DNA from: Cytidiella melzeri
Taxonomy: Eukaryota > Basidiomycota > Agaricomycetes > Polyporales > Irpicaceae
Assembly (NCBI GenBank): GCA_022592445.1
Contig: JABYQR010000036.1
Coordinates: 146,971-210,970, forward strand
Direction of reading: 5' to 3'
DNA length: 64,000 nucleotides
Shown here: in pieces, positions 1-10,945 of the stretch
Layout of the letters: each line of letters opens with the position of its first letter
How positions within the stretch are numbered: the stretch's first letter is position 1
Program-made: the position numbers and the translations under genes
Notes under the pieces: generated by a model
What the model was told of the DNA's origin: nothing
Database searches by the model: none
The model's input: only the letters and a program-made list of their open reading frames with translations

Positions 1-286
1 CACTGGCACGGACACCATCAGGAGCTTCAATCTCCTGAGCCCCAAACTGCTCCTCTTCTGATACTCCTCGAAAGGCTCGACTGAGAATGTCAAGGACATG
101 CTTGCACCACGCAGTACTCTGTGGCTGATGAGCATCACGTCGCTGGTTGTGGTGTAGCCTCATGATAGGAAGAGTGATTTCAAGGGTTGCAAGGATATGC
201 ATTGCGTGGGATAGTGGAAATTCGGGGGGAAAGTATGTTTGCAGAACAATAATGAGATCGCGCACAGTAGCAATCTGCTCAGCCAT
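1..286 (-). CDS. N-terminal part of an unknown protein, runs off the left edge
   Basis: An ATG at 286 opens a reading frame that stays open for 95 codons to the window edge. The protein begins MAEQIATVRDLIIVLQTYFP and continues without a stop. No domain is recognised. The open frame, the ATG start and the balanced amino-acid mix suggest a real 5' exon, but the region is next to transposon remains, so it could also belong to a mobile element. No splice donor was needed inside the visible part. Confidence 0.45.
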   Translation of the reverse strand, partial: MAEQIATVRDLIIVLQTYFPPEFPLSHAMHILATLEITLPIMRLHHNQRRDAHQPQSTAWCKHVLDILSRAFRGVSEEEQFGAQEIEAPDGVRAS

Positions 287-1282
287 TGTTGTGTTGACCT
301 GGTGGTGTATAGATGTGATTAGAAATTGACCTAGTCTATAGAAATACATCTGAAAATACATCACAAACCTGGAAGTGTATGCAGTGTAGGAACTTGGGTG
401 TGGGATGAAGGGTTGTTGGTGAATTCAATTTAGCTATGAGGTTTGGTTTCCAAGTCTGTAGGTTATATACATGTATGTTAAGGCTGTGTAGACTGCTAGA
501 TTGTGGAAGTGTTCCACATGAACCTGAAACAATATGCAATTGAATTTGGTTCCAAAGAAAGATTGCAGCGCAAATGAAATTTACAGTTGCAGTGCCATAA
601 TCTTGAGTTTTTTATGCCAGAGCATTTCAGTACTTCCAAATAATTTACTGTCTCATGCTCAACACTGTACAGGTTCAAACAGATGTAGTGTCTGTTTAGA
701 GCCAACACCTTATTGAACACAGGCCCTACAATTTTGCATGTGGTTGTTGCAGAATGAAGTGGTAGTTTCAGGTAAAGAAGAGATTAGGGGACAAGTAGCT
801 ACTAAACGGTTTTCAATACACATGATGTGCTACAGGAGTAGTCTGTAACCATCACATTTGTGATAGGAGAGATGTAATGTACTGTCATGACTGGCTGCAC
901 AGAGTGGCAGTGCGCTCATGGAAACATGAAGCCTAAAGGCTGCGCTGAAATGCTCTCAGTCTGTATAATGTTTCAACAGTTCAATGTTTCAGTTGTTGTT
1001 CTTGCTCCATTGCCCCAGTGTTTCTTCTCAAAGGGTTTGGCACAGGATTTGTAGGTTTTGAATGAGCTTCAGTCATACTTATTTTGTGTACCAGAGAGGT
1101 CATCCTTCACATTCTCTGAGTACTTGAAACATTCTACCTACAAACACTTTTTTGCAGGATTACAAGGGAGTCATTCTAGAATACACAAAGCAAAGTAGAC
1201 TCAGTAAGCCTCATTGAAAAGATGTACTTGAATGGATTGTGCTGCAAACCCCAAACACACATAGTGAAGTAGACTACAGAGC
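287..1282. other. Intergenic, AT-rich, no supported gene
   Basis: About 1 kb of AT-rich sequence with only short, low-quality frames on both strands. No conserved protein, RNA gene or repeat boundary was recognised here. It ends at the 5-bp duplication that flanks the LTR candidate. Confidence 0.5.
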
Positions 1283-1287
1283 ATAAG

Positions 1288-1691
1288 TGTCACGGAGACA
1301 GAGCTCATCACAGCAACTAGGGACACGAGGTGGAAGACGATGACGAGGTGGTGGCAGGTGTGTAGCACAATGCTCTCACCAACTATAAACCTTGTTCAGG
1401 TAGCTAGCCCAGTAAAGACCAAGAGGTCGAGATGGGGGGCTAGGAGCATACATGCACCTGCTTATATAGACTTCAGGGACCTGCGCACAGACCATGTTAA
1501 GGGCAGGATTTGCAAGAAGCCATGTGAACGAAGAACAAAAGAACTACCTGAAGGAGAACAATAGCTATTGTCTGGACTCTGCCAAGACCTCTACTTGTGA
1601 GAGAATCTATCTAAAAGGAGACCAACTATTGTATTCCATTCCCACACCTGTGAGAACATTCTTCCCTAAAGAGAACAATAGGGAAAGAACA
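1288..1691. mobile_element. Solo LTR candidate, 404 bp
   Basis: The segment starts TGTCACGG and ends AAAGAACA, giving the TG...CA ends typical of LTRs. It is bounded by the same 5-mer, ATAAG, at 1283-1287 and 1692-1696, which is the usual target-site duplication length for gypsy/copia elements. A TATA-like motif (CTTATATAGA, about 1461-1470) lies inside. No primer-binding site, gag or pol follows, so a solo LTR left by recombination is the simplest reading. The orientation is likely plus from the TATA motif but is not proven. Confidence 0.5.
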
Positions 1692-1797
1692 ATAAGAGTC
1701 CATGTGAGTGCTATCTATGACGTCAAACCCTAGCTATGGGCTGAGCCATGTGGTTGTAGCCAAGGTATTGCTGAAGAAAGCAAACCTGGCCCTCTAG

Positions 1798-3125
1798 ATG
1801 AAGGCCCCGGAACACGTGAAGTTCAAAGGGCTACGACAACTTGCAAACAGTGGACTCATGTATGAAATGAATCCGGCGGAGAGCGTGAAATGGGAAATCC
1901 ATGCGAGCACTAACACTTGTCAGCACTTGCCTCAGCACGGATGCATGGGAACAGCTCACGCTGGACACACCAGACGCTGTTATCATCCGGCTACGCACGC
2001 ACATAGGACACATTCTCATCATCAACATCTACAATGACCAGAAATCTGACGACACCATCTACCTGATTGCGAGAAAGTTGAGACAGTTAGCAGGCAAAAA
2101 CAAAAGGCAGAGTTGTAACGGGCGTGAAGGCCAGGTGACGCACGTCCTCTGGGCAGGAGATTTCAATCGACACCACCCCATGTGGGAGCTCAGCGGGAAC
2201 ACTCACCTCACCACACAGTCATACCTTGACGCAGCCGTACCACTTCTGGAAATACTTGCTAGATACAAGATGGAACAGATCCTCCCAGGACAGATACCTA
2301 CGCTAGTGGCACGAGGCACAGGGAACCACGCACGTCCAGACAACGTTTTTGCGACGCCTGAACTAGCTGAGTACATCATATGCGCGCAGACCTTCCCTCA
2401 CTTCAAGCCACCTCACACAGACCACTACCCAATTGGAACGGAGCTGTGCATCGAAGCTGAGCACGTTGACCCAAAACCGCGATGAAACTGGAGGGAGACT
2501 GACTGGGACGAATTCAGGGGTAGACTCATCAAAGAGTTAGGAGAGAGAGACATACCGGATAAGCGCATCAGAACTGTGGACGATTTTCACAAAGTCCTTA
2601 GTGAGCTGATGACGTGTCTTCAGACCACACACGAAGCAGTGGTACCCCGCACCAAACCCTACCCTCTCGCAAAACGTTGGTGGACCAAAGAGCTATCAAA
2701 GCAACGCGATCAGGTGAGAAAGCTGGCTAGAGTGTTGTATCAGTTTCATGCCGCCCCACAGCACCCAGTGCACAAGGAATACCACAGGGCGCATAAAAGG
2801 TACCAAGGCGAGATATCAAAAGCAAAGACAGAGCACTGGCACGCGTACCTCGAGGAAATCAAAGCCGACACAGTGTGGCACTTCAACAAGTATGTCAAAG
2901 GTGGACAGACAGATGGAAGCAAGGCGCGTATCCCCCACCTCCAGTTCACCAACCACCTCCAGCACCCCAGGCTGGTGGAGACAAATGGGAGACAAACGCC
3001 GAGAAATGCGAGGTACTGAGAAAAGCCTTTTTCCCAAGCCCAGGTCCCGACCCAAATCCTATGGGCGGCCATGTGTACCCCGCCCCAGCATTCAAGTTTG
3101 CCAGCATCTCGGGAGCCCTAGTCTA
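1798..3125 (+). pseudogene. Decayed non-LTR retrotransposon: AP-endonuclease domain and linker
   Basis: Frames on the plus strand resemble the endonuclease/exonuclease/phosphatase domain of fungal LINEs: a start-strand segment near 1800-1900, then IGHILIINIYND, then the VLWAGDFNRHHPMW motif with the catalytic GDFN, and a TDHYPI motif near 2420. After an in-frame TGA at about 2483 the same frame continues into the basic linker usually found before the reverse transcriptase (KRWWTKELSKQRDQVRKL). A frame change near 1900 and another near 2945 are needed, and no RT follows. This is an inactive fragment. The premature TGA sits where an arginine CGA codon would fit, consistent with C-to-T decay. 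Confidence 0.75.
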
Positions 3126-3288
3126 ATCCGTATGGACATTCACAGTTCTCCTCAAAAAGATGGAAGTCATGTGGCAGTTGCGACTCTCATCTGCCCATCA
3201 TCAGCATTACAATTGAAAAGGAAACAGCTTCTCTGCCACAAAGTGTAATTCAATCTGTACTGCAACACAAAACTTTGCTTCTACTCTT

Positions 3289-5433
3289 CTACTCGGACAT
3301 TGTATCATCTAAATTATCAGACTCGTTGTTGTATTTGCGCCTCTGGTTTCTATGAGTACCACCCCCCAAAGTCTCTTTTCCCTTCCCCTTGCGCTTGCTA
3401 CTAACAGACTCTGAAAAGCTATCACTGCTCAACTGAGGAGTGCGATCACGCTTTCGAGTCTTGTACTTGTCAGCTCTACCTTTTCCTTTCATACCAGATG
3501 TCCGCTCCACCTTGCTAGATGTACCCGCCTCTGCATATGCTTGCTCGTGTTTGGCCTTCCATTCCCGTAAAGCACCTATTGCCATGTTATGAAACTTCGC
3601 CTTGAGGCCTGCATCTTCTGGATTCTTGATCCACTCGCTGAGGGGCTTCAATCTGGGAAAGGAGACTATGTCTACTCGAAAAAGGTTCATGTCGCCACTG
3701 GCCCTACCCTTCTTAATATTGAGTGCCTCGTGGACCATCTCCTTACGGAATCGGGCTCCAGGAAATTGCGGGTGGGCTAGCATAAGCATTAGATATGGAA
3801 CAAAAGGGGCTGCTTCATGCAACTTACAGTCTGGAAGTTTCCATCCACCCTCTGAAGGCTGTTTCACGCCGAGGTCATGAAGAATGTCCCACGCCGCTTG
3901 AACTGCCAGGTATCGTTCGAGACATTGGCCCGCAGTCTCTGCACGATCCCATTCGTGAGGTGAGTCAAACAAACCGCGGAAGTACTTGATGATGTCGTTG
4001 TCATCAAAGTTGGGTGCAGGCTTGCTGGCATTTTTCGTGCGAGCCTTCATCTTGCTTGGCGTCGGGGGAGGTGCGACAGGCACTACGGCAATTTTGGAGG
4101 GCTGCAGCTCCTGGGGCTGCTGCGTTCGAGGCTTTTGTCAGCGCCAGAGACCTCGAGTACGAAAGAAATGCGTACCTCGCATTGAAGCAACACTTCACAT
4201 GCTAAATTGCCGTCCGAGAGCTTTTCTAGCTCGTACATGTCCACTTGAGGCAGACAAAGCGCCTTCAACTTCCCTTCTTTGAGAAAAGACTCGATGGACC
4301 CTATATTGATCTTCGCGCGATCGGTACCAGTTGCTGTACGCCAGATGCGGCCGCCTGCTTCTACAAGATAATCAGGAGTCAATATATGTTAGCTCGTTTG
4401 TGTATGATGGTACAATGAGTAATACTCACTTCTGATAGGCGTATCCTGCTCCAGTGCCGCAGGCACGATGCTTGACAGACGTCCGAAGCATGCTTCATGC
4501 TTACCACTCTCACTGAGCCGCCGATCAATAGGTATGTTTTGCCCGCCGGCAATCCATACCTCCTGTGGGTCGCGGTGTCCGTCGATGTCGCGGAATGTGA
4601 CTCGTACTGCGGAATACTCCTAGTCAGCTCGTTGAACAGGTTTTTCGTGTGTAGCAAAGCTACTCACTATTGTAATCTGTCCGCACAGTCTGCTTCTTTG
4701 GCGTTGAAGGCAGTACAGAGGTTGGCGGTGGCGAGCCCGGGCGTGGCGGTACTCCAACAACAACATTTTGGGTGTCAGGGGGCGGCGATTGGAAGGCTGT
4801 AGGCTGCTCAGACCTCTCTTTTCTACCAGCCACTTGAGCAGATGGTGACGGCGAAGACAACGGTGAGATGGAACTCAGGCCGGAGCTGGCGTTGCGATGA
4901 AAAGGCTGTTCAATATCTTTGAGGCAGAGTGAATAAGTACACAAGTATATGTGTGACAAAGGGTTGTGCGCACCGTGCTTTGAGCGTGTCGTGACAAGCG
5001 ACTGATAGTTACCGCGCTGCCCGGGTGGGTCGGTTGTGCGTTTCGCATCGAGCAGCTTCTTATGTGCTCTGGACGGTCGTGAGTGTGTGTAGACTAGGAC
5101 TTGCTGTGTGTCTTACCCAGTAGCCGCGGGCTGCAGCTTCGCATTCTCAGCCGCATCTTCAATGGCCTTGTCGGCACTGTTTTTGTGTGAGGCGACTGCC
5201 ACTGCTCGTCCTCCGGTAGGTCGATAGGCGTAGAGCACCTGGAACTTGGGGTCGATGGAAAGACTTGCTTGGTGAGCGTCCAAGTGGTCCCTGATGAGCT
5301 TCACAAGCTTCTCCTTGTTGACGTTGTGATAGTCCATAGTATCGTGCTGGGGGATCTTAATAGCGCGGGCTATGTCGATGAGATCATCTTTTCGTCGTGT
5401 TTTGTTGACCGGACCAAGGGAGCTTGAAGACAT
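3289..5433 (-). CDS. Unknown protein with SAP-like N-terminal helix domain (6 exons)
   Basis: The start is ATG at 5433 (MSSSSLGPVNKTRRKDDL). Splicing joins about six exons in frame; introns lie near 5069-5116, 4920-4970, 4626-4680, 4366-4430 and 4123-4180. Residues about 15-60 (DDLIDIARAIKIPQ...KEKLVKLIRDHLDAH) resemble a SAP-type two-helix motif, which in known proteins binds DNA. The centre is proline/serine-rich, followed by a well-formed region (VRVTFRDIDGHRDPQEVWIA) with no family I recognise. The tail is basic and nuclear-localisation-like (KTRKRDRTP, KRKGKGKE). It sits between two LINE remnants. The function is not known; a chromatin or DNA-binding role is only an inference from the SAP-like segment. 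Confidence 0.6.
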
Positions 5434-5991
5434 GTCAAAGACAAAGACGAGGCCAGTAATCCTGGTGTTTGTCGCGGGAAGAGGGCGTGGGGTGCAGGCG
5501 GCAGGGAGTTCGCTTTTAAAGTTCATGAGTAACACGGATCTTACAACTGTAAAACTTACAGCACGTCTGCGCATCTTGAGAGCACAGGGCGGAAGCAAAA
5601 TCCTCGCGTGTGTGTCCATGCTTTACTCGCGGCAAAGATGTGTCCCCACGGTGTTGACCTACCGGGGGTTCCCTGCCATTATTCGAGCATTGTCTGTGAT
5701 GTACAGAATATCAGCGCGGTGTGATCTGACTGTTACTGTGCATAGAAGCCCACAACGCATGAACATACCTGAGATGTGATGGCAATCGCAACCATCCGCG
5801 GGTGGCAGTGCCCTGCACTGGTTGTTGTGAGGAGGGCGGACGGAGCCTGACGAAAACCATCGGCCGCCACTGGTGTCTGGTGTCTTGGGGCTGGAGGCGT
5901 CCGACAACGGACACCGGAGTCCAGCAATGACTACTGGCGACGGATGTCGATAGTCGTTGGCTGCCTGTGATGGTTATCATAAGCCCCCAGC
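5434..5991. other. Intergenic, host side of a LINE insertion
   Basis: No coding frame with convincing composition on either strand. The sequence is GC-rich and continues beyond the LINE insertion at 7129, so 5434-5991 plus 7129-7560 was probably one uninterrupted stretch before insertion. Confidence 0.5.
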
Positions 5992-7128
5992 GGCAACTGA
6001 CCGTTTTTTTTTTTTGAATCATTGTTATTAACCGTCGGCGGAGCCAGAGACGAAACAAACTGTAGGACTATACACATAGTAGAGTACGCGTAACAGGAAG
6101 ACGTTGAAGTCAAGACGCGCGCGACGCGCATTGGATGTACACTACCAACTCAATGATTATCCATGATTGTGAGGAGCGTGATCGAAGGTAAATGCGAAGG
6201 GGTTCTCAAGAAGAAAGGAGTGAAGCGCAGGGTCGGGGTCAGACGAGTTTTTGAGAAACTCCAGGAAGTTGCGCCGCGGCCGGCGATACCGAGTGCATTG
6301 GTTGATGATATGTGTGCGCGAGTGAAAGACGGTGCATTGATCGCAGCGGGTTGCCTCGTTCGGAAAGAATCGGTGTCGATACTCTCCGGTGGGAGCGTGG
6401 TTCAATATGGCCCGGGCTGCTCGAGCTGCTAGGCTGTTGGTGGTGAAGCGTGCGAGGAACTTTCCTCCTTTGTGGGTGGTAGGCATGATCAGCTTTCGAC
6501 CACATAGAAAATTGCGCCCCCGATATGCGGGGTGTTGGCACATATTCGCCCACGCAGCGACTGCGCGGCCTTTGGCTGTCTTCCTGGTCCATGCGACCGA
6601 GGTGAATGGGACGGGATTCGGGTTATCCAGCGCTGCCCGAGCTTGCTGGTCCACCAACTCGTTTTGCTCGACACCGACGTGCCCTGGGCACCAGTGGAGA
6701 TGGAGGTGAGCTGCGGGGTTCACCGTGAACCATGCGCGTAGTCGATTGGAGATGCCAATGGAGATGGCCTGAGCGGAGTGTGGTTCCACTTGAAGAAGGG
6801 ATTTCATGGCGGCTTCGCTGTCGCAGAAGATGTGAAGGTCGGTGGTGGTGGTGTTGATGCCACGCGCAATGCACGCCGCGAGGGCGAGAAGTTCGGCGTC
6901 GAAGGACGTGGCGTTTGAGTAGGTGAAAGCCCTTGAGGCAATGAGGGCGCGTCCAACATACACTCGGTAGGCGGCGGCGGCGACATCCGGGTTTCCTGTT
7001 CGCGCTGACCCGTCAGAGAAGGCAAAAGTGGTTAAAGGGGAGGAAGCTATGCGACGAATAAAGGTTTGTTTACTATCTAGCCAAGATTTAAAAGCGTCAG
7101 ATGATTTTTTAGGAGGCAACTGACCGTT
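5992..7128 (-). mobile_element. 5'-truncated LINE with poly(A) and 12-14 bp target-site duplication
   Basis: GGCAACTGACCGTT occurs at 5992-6005 and again at 7115-7128, exactly bounding the element. Read on the minus strand, the element ends in a run of A (T at 6004-6015), the signature of target-primed reverse transcription. The last two T of the duplication overlap the tail, so the duplication is 12 to 14 bp. The internal part is only about 1.1 kb and begins inside the ORF, so the copy is dead on arrival by 5' truncation. Confidence 0.92.
6157..7114 (-). pseudogene. LINE ORF2 C-terminus: RNase H and CCHC-type tail
   Basis: This uninterrupted minus-strand frame encodes the last part of a LINE polyprotein. 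RNase H motifs with the four acidic residues are visible: FAFSDGSARTG, TSFDAELLAL, IFCDSEAAMKSL and HWCPGHVGVEQNELVD. A cysteine/histidine knuckle (CDQCTVFHSRTHIINQC) follows, as in Tad/I-like fungal LINEs. The frame is intact to its stop, but all upstream RT and endonuclease sequence is missing and the first few codons come from the target-site duplication. It shares an FKSW motif upstream of RNase H with the larger element at the right end but is a different, diverged family. Confidence 0.85.
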
Positions 7129-7560
7129 ACCAATGGGTGTCAGCAATAGTCAATGGAAGGCAGTAGAGGACTTACCGCTGGTCGCCGCCGGAATGCATCG
7201 GTGTTCACCGATCGACAGTGAGGCTCGAGCGACACCTACCACCAATAGCCATCAGGGCCCGACGGCAGGCAGCAGCAGTCACTGTCGGTCATTACACCGG
7301 GACACCACAGCCACCAGACTTCTTTGGGAGTCGTTGGGAGCCAATGCTGTGGTTGATCGAGGACCTGTGGCGTTCATGAGTGACCAGTGGCATGCGATGG
7401 CCAACGCTGAAACACACCGGGTGCGGTTGAGCATGCGCTATCGAAAGTTGTTGGCCCACGCGACCGTGCAGCGTCGCGTGCCGTGGCACGGCGTGACATG
7501 GTAGTGGACATCAGTGGTCGTCACCGGCCGTCGAACTTCCCCTCGGAGGGCATAAAGCTC
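7129..7560. other. Intergenic, no supported gene
   Basis: GC-rich sequence between two LINE remnants. Frames exist on both strands but none has a recognisable domain or splice pattern. It is probably the continuation of the 5434-5991 stretch. Confidence 0.45.
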
Positions 7561-7961
7561 GTTTGTTTAAGCATCGTCTCAACCCATACTCGTGTTACCG
7601 CGTAGGAGTTAAAACAATTTGCAGCTAAATCTGAGGTTCTCGTTTCCACCAGCTTAGCCCATTCAAAAGTTCCTGCCATGGGGTTCATGATCAAGAACAC
7701 AAGGAGTTCGTTTTGTCCAAACGACTGTGTGCAGTTTTGGAAATCTGCAGAATCCATATCCGCAAGAGCTGCTAGTTCCTCTTGGTTGTATGGGTCAGGT
7801 GGTCTCCAAGCACGGTACCACAAAAGACACTCTTCCAGCAGATGCTTTCGAGTTTCAATAGCGCCACACGCACATTCCGCGGGGCCCTCCAGGTGAAATC
7901 TTTCACGGAACTCGCCAATAGGCATGTGTCCTGAGATGAGACGTGTAGCAGCAGCATATTC
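7561..7961 (-). pseudogene. LINE fragment, near-identical to 61121-61521
   Basis: About 401 bp match the right-end LINE at 61121-61521 with scattered substitutions and no length change. It encodes the C-terminal zinc-knuckle region (ECACGAIETRKHLLEEC) through AANCFNSYAVTRVW. At 7561 and 7961 the similarity stops abruptly. Beyond 7961 the minus-strand reading (about 7962-8010) weakly recalls the RT-RNase H linker of the big element, so an internal deletion may have joined distant parts, but this is uncertain. The sequence is not functional. Confidence 0.85.
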
Positions 7962-8841
7962 GAGACAGGATCACTCAAAGAGAGTTCATACATTCTGTGG
8001 ATCCCCATAGGCGTCACGCGACGGCCTGTCTTTTCGCTCATCGTAACTCGCGGCATGCTTCGTCGATTCCATGACATTCACTCTATGGTTGAGACAGTCT
8101 CTTTCCCTGAACTTCAACAACTTCGGCCACATTAACATTGACTTGCGATTGCTTTTTTGCGACACTGATATAGACACCACAGTATCAATTCCAGCCGTTT
8201 GAAACGATATCGTAGCCAGTCAAGTTGACGATGAAAGAATATGTTTACCCGCAGCCGCCTATGTACAACTTGGAAAACTCCTACACAAGTAACTCTTAAG
8301 TACAGTCAAAATGTACAGACCTAGATGCTACGTGTCCTAGATAGAGCGTCGCCTTGGGGCTGTAGATCTCGAACTCTGTCACTTTCTTGAACGCAATCGT
8401 TCGTCGGAAGCAGTGGCGGGAACAAGGTCATAATGTAGCGGTGTCTGTTACAGGACTTTCCGCTCTTGGGTGTAGCGCAAAGTGCTTCAACAGGAGTCTT
8501 CACTGCCAGACGGATTTACTATGTAGTAAAATCCAGTCCACCAAGGTGGCTTGAATCGTAGTCTTGTTTGCTGTATACTGCGGCTTGCCTGACGATCACA
8601 GTACTGGTCTGTAGGTAGAGCACTCGCGACGTTAACGTGATATGGCACAACGCCAGCTCAATCCGGATCTATTGCAATTGTGTACGCGTACAGAGCTATG
8701 ACTACCTAAAGAGACAAAACTTGCAAACTACATACGGCTTCTTATACATACACCAAACGCTACCATGCTTAGCAACAACACCTCTGGCTCAAAACGCGCC
8801 TCCAAAGCCCACTATCTACACCACGGTACAACCGACTGCTC
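7962..8841. other. Intergenic, no supported gene
   Basis: The first ~120 bp may be diverged LINE sequence. A 60-codon minus-strand frame at 8321-8503 has plausible composition but no neighbours it splices to and no recognisable family. Nothing else is supported. Confidence 0.4.
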
Positions 8842-9318
8842 TCACAGTACAAGATTCATCGCCACGGGAGCCGGCGGCGCAAGCATCGAAGAAACATCGA
8901 ATGGAATCTTGATGCTCGACGAATGGTCCCAAGGCCCACGTTGGCGTATCGGCAGCCCAGACTCCTGCCGCCCGTCCAGCGACTCGACAGACAAGCGGCG
9001 ACTCAGATTTCCACCACTACCCACCGAAGAGGTGGGCGACGTCGAGCCGTCGCTTGCCCAGCTAGACCTTCTTGAGTGAGATTCTCTGGAAGGTTGGACG
9101 AGGATAGGAAGCTGATTGTATGAGAGGCGAGGAGCATCGAAATGGACGAGGGGGACGGACTCCTGGACGCGCGAACGTGGTAATGGTCCTGGTCCCGCTG
9201 GTACAAGTGGAACAAATGTTGGACGTGGAACGGAAGGGAGGGTATGTTTGGGCTTGTTGCGCGAAGGCAGGGGGCCCTTGTGAAGGCGGAGAGGTGAGGG
9301 AGGGGAGCGACGAGGCAT
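8842..9318 (-). CDS. Small unknown protein rich in Pro, Ser and Arg
   Basis: ATG at 9318 gives a 158-residue single-exon protein starting MPRRSPPSPLRLHKGPLPSR. The N-terminal half is basic and proline-rich; the middle is serine-rich with phosphorylation-like stretches (SHSRRSSWASDGS, NLSRRLSVESLDG, both RRxS contexts). The C-terminus is moderately ordered. The frame is open another 49 codons upstream, so the start could be earlier. No domain is recognised. The two RRxS motifs suggest a kinase substrate, which is inference only. Codon use looks like that of the neighbouring real genes. Confidence 0.5.
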   Translation of the reverse strand: MPRRSPPSPLRLHKGPLPSRNKPKHTLPSVPRPTFVPLVPAGPGPLPRSRVQESVPLVHFDAPRLSYNQLPILVQPSRESHSRRSSWASDGSTSPTSSVGSGGNLSRRLSVESLDGRQESGLPIRQRGPWDHSSSIKIPFDVSSMLAPPAPVAMNLVL

Positions 9319-10038
9319 GTTGCTAAAATTCTTTGGTCGAGGGAAAGGTGGGTTTTTCGACTTGGAGAACTGATCAAGGCGAGCTAGTACGCGATGCTGT
9401 CTAGCCTCTAGGGCGACGAATTTACAGCTAGAAAAAGAGGAGATCTGTAGAAGAATTGTTACCATCGCACACTGGGAACAGTGACGGTTCTGACTTACAG
9501 CCGCAAGTTTGATTGTTTATGCTGTTGAGTAGACCGTCAAGGCCTGTCGAAAGCAATTTAAGAACGATAAAGGTAGACTAAGCCCGGTTCAACCAGCGAC
9601 TTGTTTAAGAACGAAAGAGCGAGAAGGCGAAAGCACAGAGCAGGAGCCTGAGCTCGCCGTTGCCAGTGTCATATCGTTGCCACTGATGGCTGCTGACATA
9701 AGCAGGTGATTGGCGATTCAGACAGCAAGTGAAACCGCAAGGTACTTGGACAATATGTATGTAGCTGTGTAGCAGCTCGAAGTATTACTTCGTGAGCACA
9801 CAGAAGGCAAAGCTTAGGAAATGCAGTATTTCCCGAACACCCCACACAACGGGATTGTTGTTGTACAAGAAGACTGCAAAAATTCTCGGGCATGCTAATG
9901 ATTCACGAGTGCAAAAGCTGATGATGGGTCGATGATTGAGTAGCGAGTACGTCGATGAACAGTAAAACGGATGCGAGACAGTCGGGAATGACAACGACTA
10001 GGTACTGGATGTATAGGGGACAAAGGTCGGATGTCCTT
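9319..10038. other. Intergenic, no supported gene
   Basis: Only short unrelated frames on both strands. This stretch contains the 3' flank of the E2 gene and probable upstream region of the 8842-9318 gene. Confidence 0.45.
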
Positions 10039-10945
10039 TCACGCCGAGTTGTCGTCGCTGATAGGACGATAGTGCTTCATGAGTTGCACTTTGAATTCTA
10101 GAAGCAAAAGTTAACACGTCTGTATCGCTTAGACAGATATAAAACTGCACCATCTGGCTTGTTCCAAAGGCCAGAAGCTCCTGGATTCAAAGGAGACGCG
10201 TTGTTTGGCTCTAATGAGGTGGTGAGCAGCTGTGTCCACCTTTGATTCAAGCAACTCACCTCCAAGCAACGACTGGAGAGATAGCAAGATAGTTTGAACG
10301 CTGTATACTGCCGACCATTTGTCCTATTGACAATGATTTGAGCATGTATCCGCAAGGTGAATGGCAGGAACCAACCTGTAGGATGTCGAGGCAGATAGCG
10401 CCACTATTGATGTCTACGTTTGGATGGTAGCAGGGGGTCGCAAACTTGATTGTGGGCGCGACATAGGGATAGTTAGGAGGGAAGGTAATGTTTATCTTGA
10501 ATGTCAGTCCAGAATAGATCTGCGTTCCATTGTAAGGGCATTATACATCGAGAGCTTTAAACTCCTTTACCGTATCTGCTGCGCCTTCTATTGTGCCCGC
10601 CCACTCAAAAAGGTTTGATTCAGATTTCGGGAACGCAGACTGCAAGAAGTTGGTCAGAGGTGGCTGGGTGGATGCGAACATGGGCACTAACAATGCCTGG
10701 AGGGGACGTCATCTGGGAAGAAGCGATTGAGCATCATCAATGACTGAGCAGTATATAGATATATACCATGAGGTTCATGAGTTCTTGACTGAGTCTAAGA
10801 ACCTCCTCAGTTGAACGCGAAACAAGCAGAGTGTGGCCGTCCGTACGTACCGTTTAGTCACGCTGCCCGAGGACTCTGCTGTTGGTCCAGATGCAGTAGA
10901 TTTCTGAGGGCCACGGCCTACCGCAGTATGTGTCATATGTTCCAT
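10039..10945 (-). CDS. UBE2C-type ubiquitin-conjugating enzyme E2
   Basis: Seven short exons splice to a 179-residue protein, the length of human UBE2C. Exon 1 is 10851-10945 and exon 2 only 28 nt (10767-10794). The UBC fold is clear: [47 protein letters not shown], then [20 protein letters not shown] with the catalytic cysteine, and [19 protein letters not shown]. The N-terminal extension ending SVTKR and the pattern [16 protein letters not shown] are characteristic of the UBE2C/UbcP4/Ubc11 group, which supplies ubiquitin to the anaphase-promoting complex for mitotic cyclin destruction. It is transcribed divergently from EDE1, with 260 bp between the start codons. Confidence 0.93.

Noticed and set aside
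9120..9326. Plus-strand Gly/Glu-rich frame
   Set aside because: Antisense of the 8842-9318 gene, whose composition is better.
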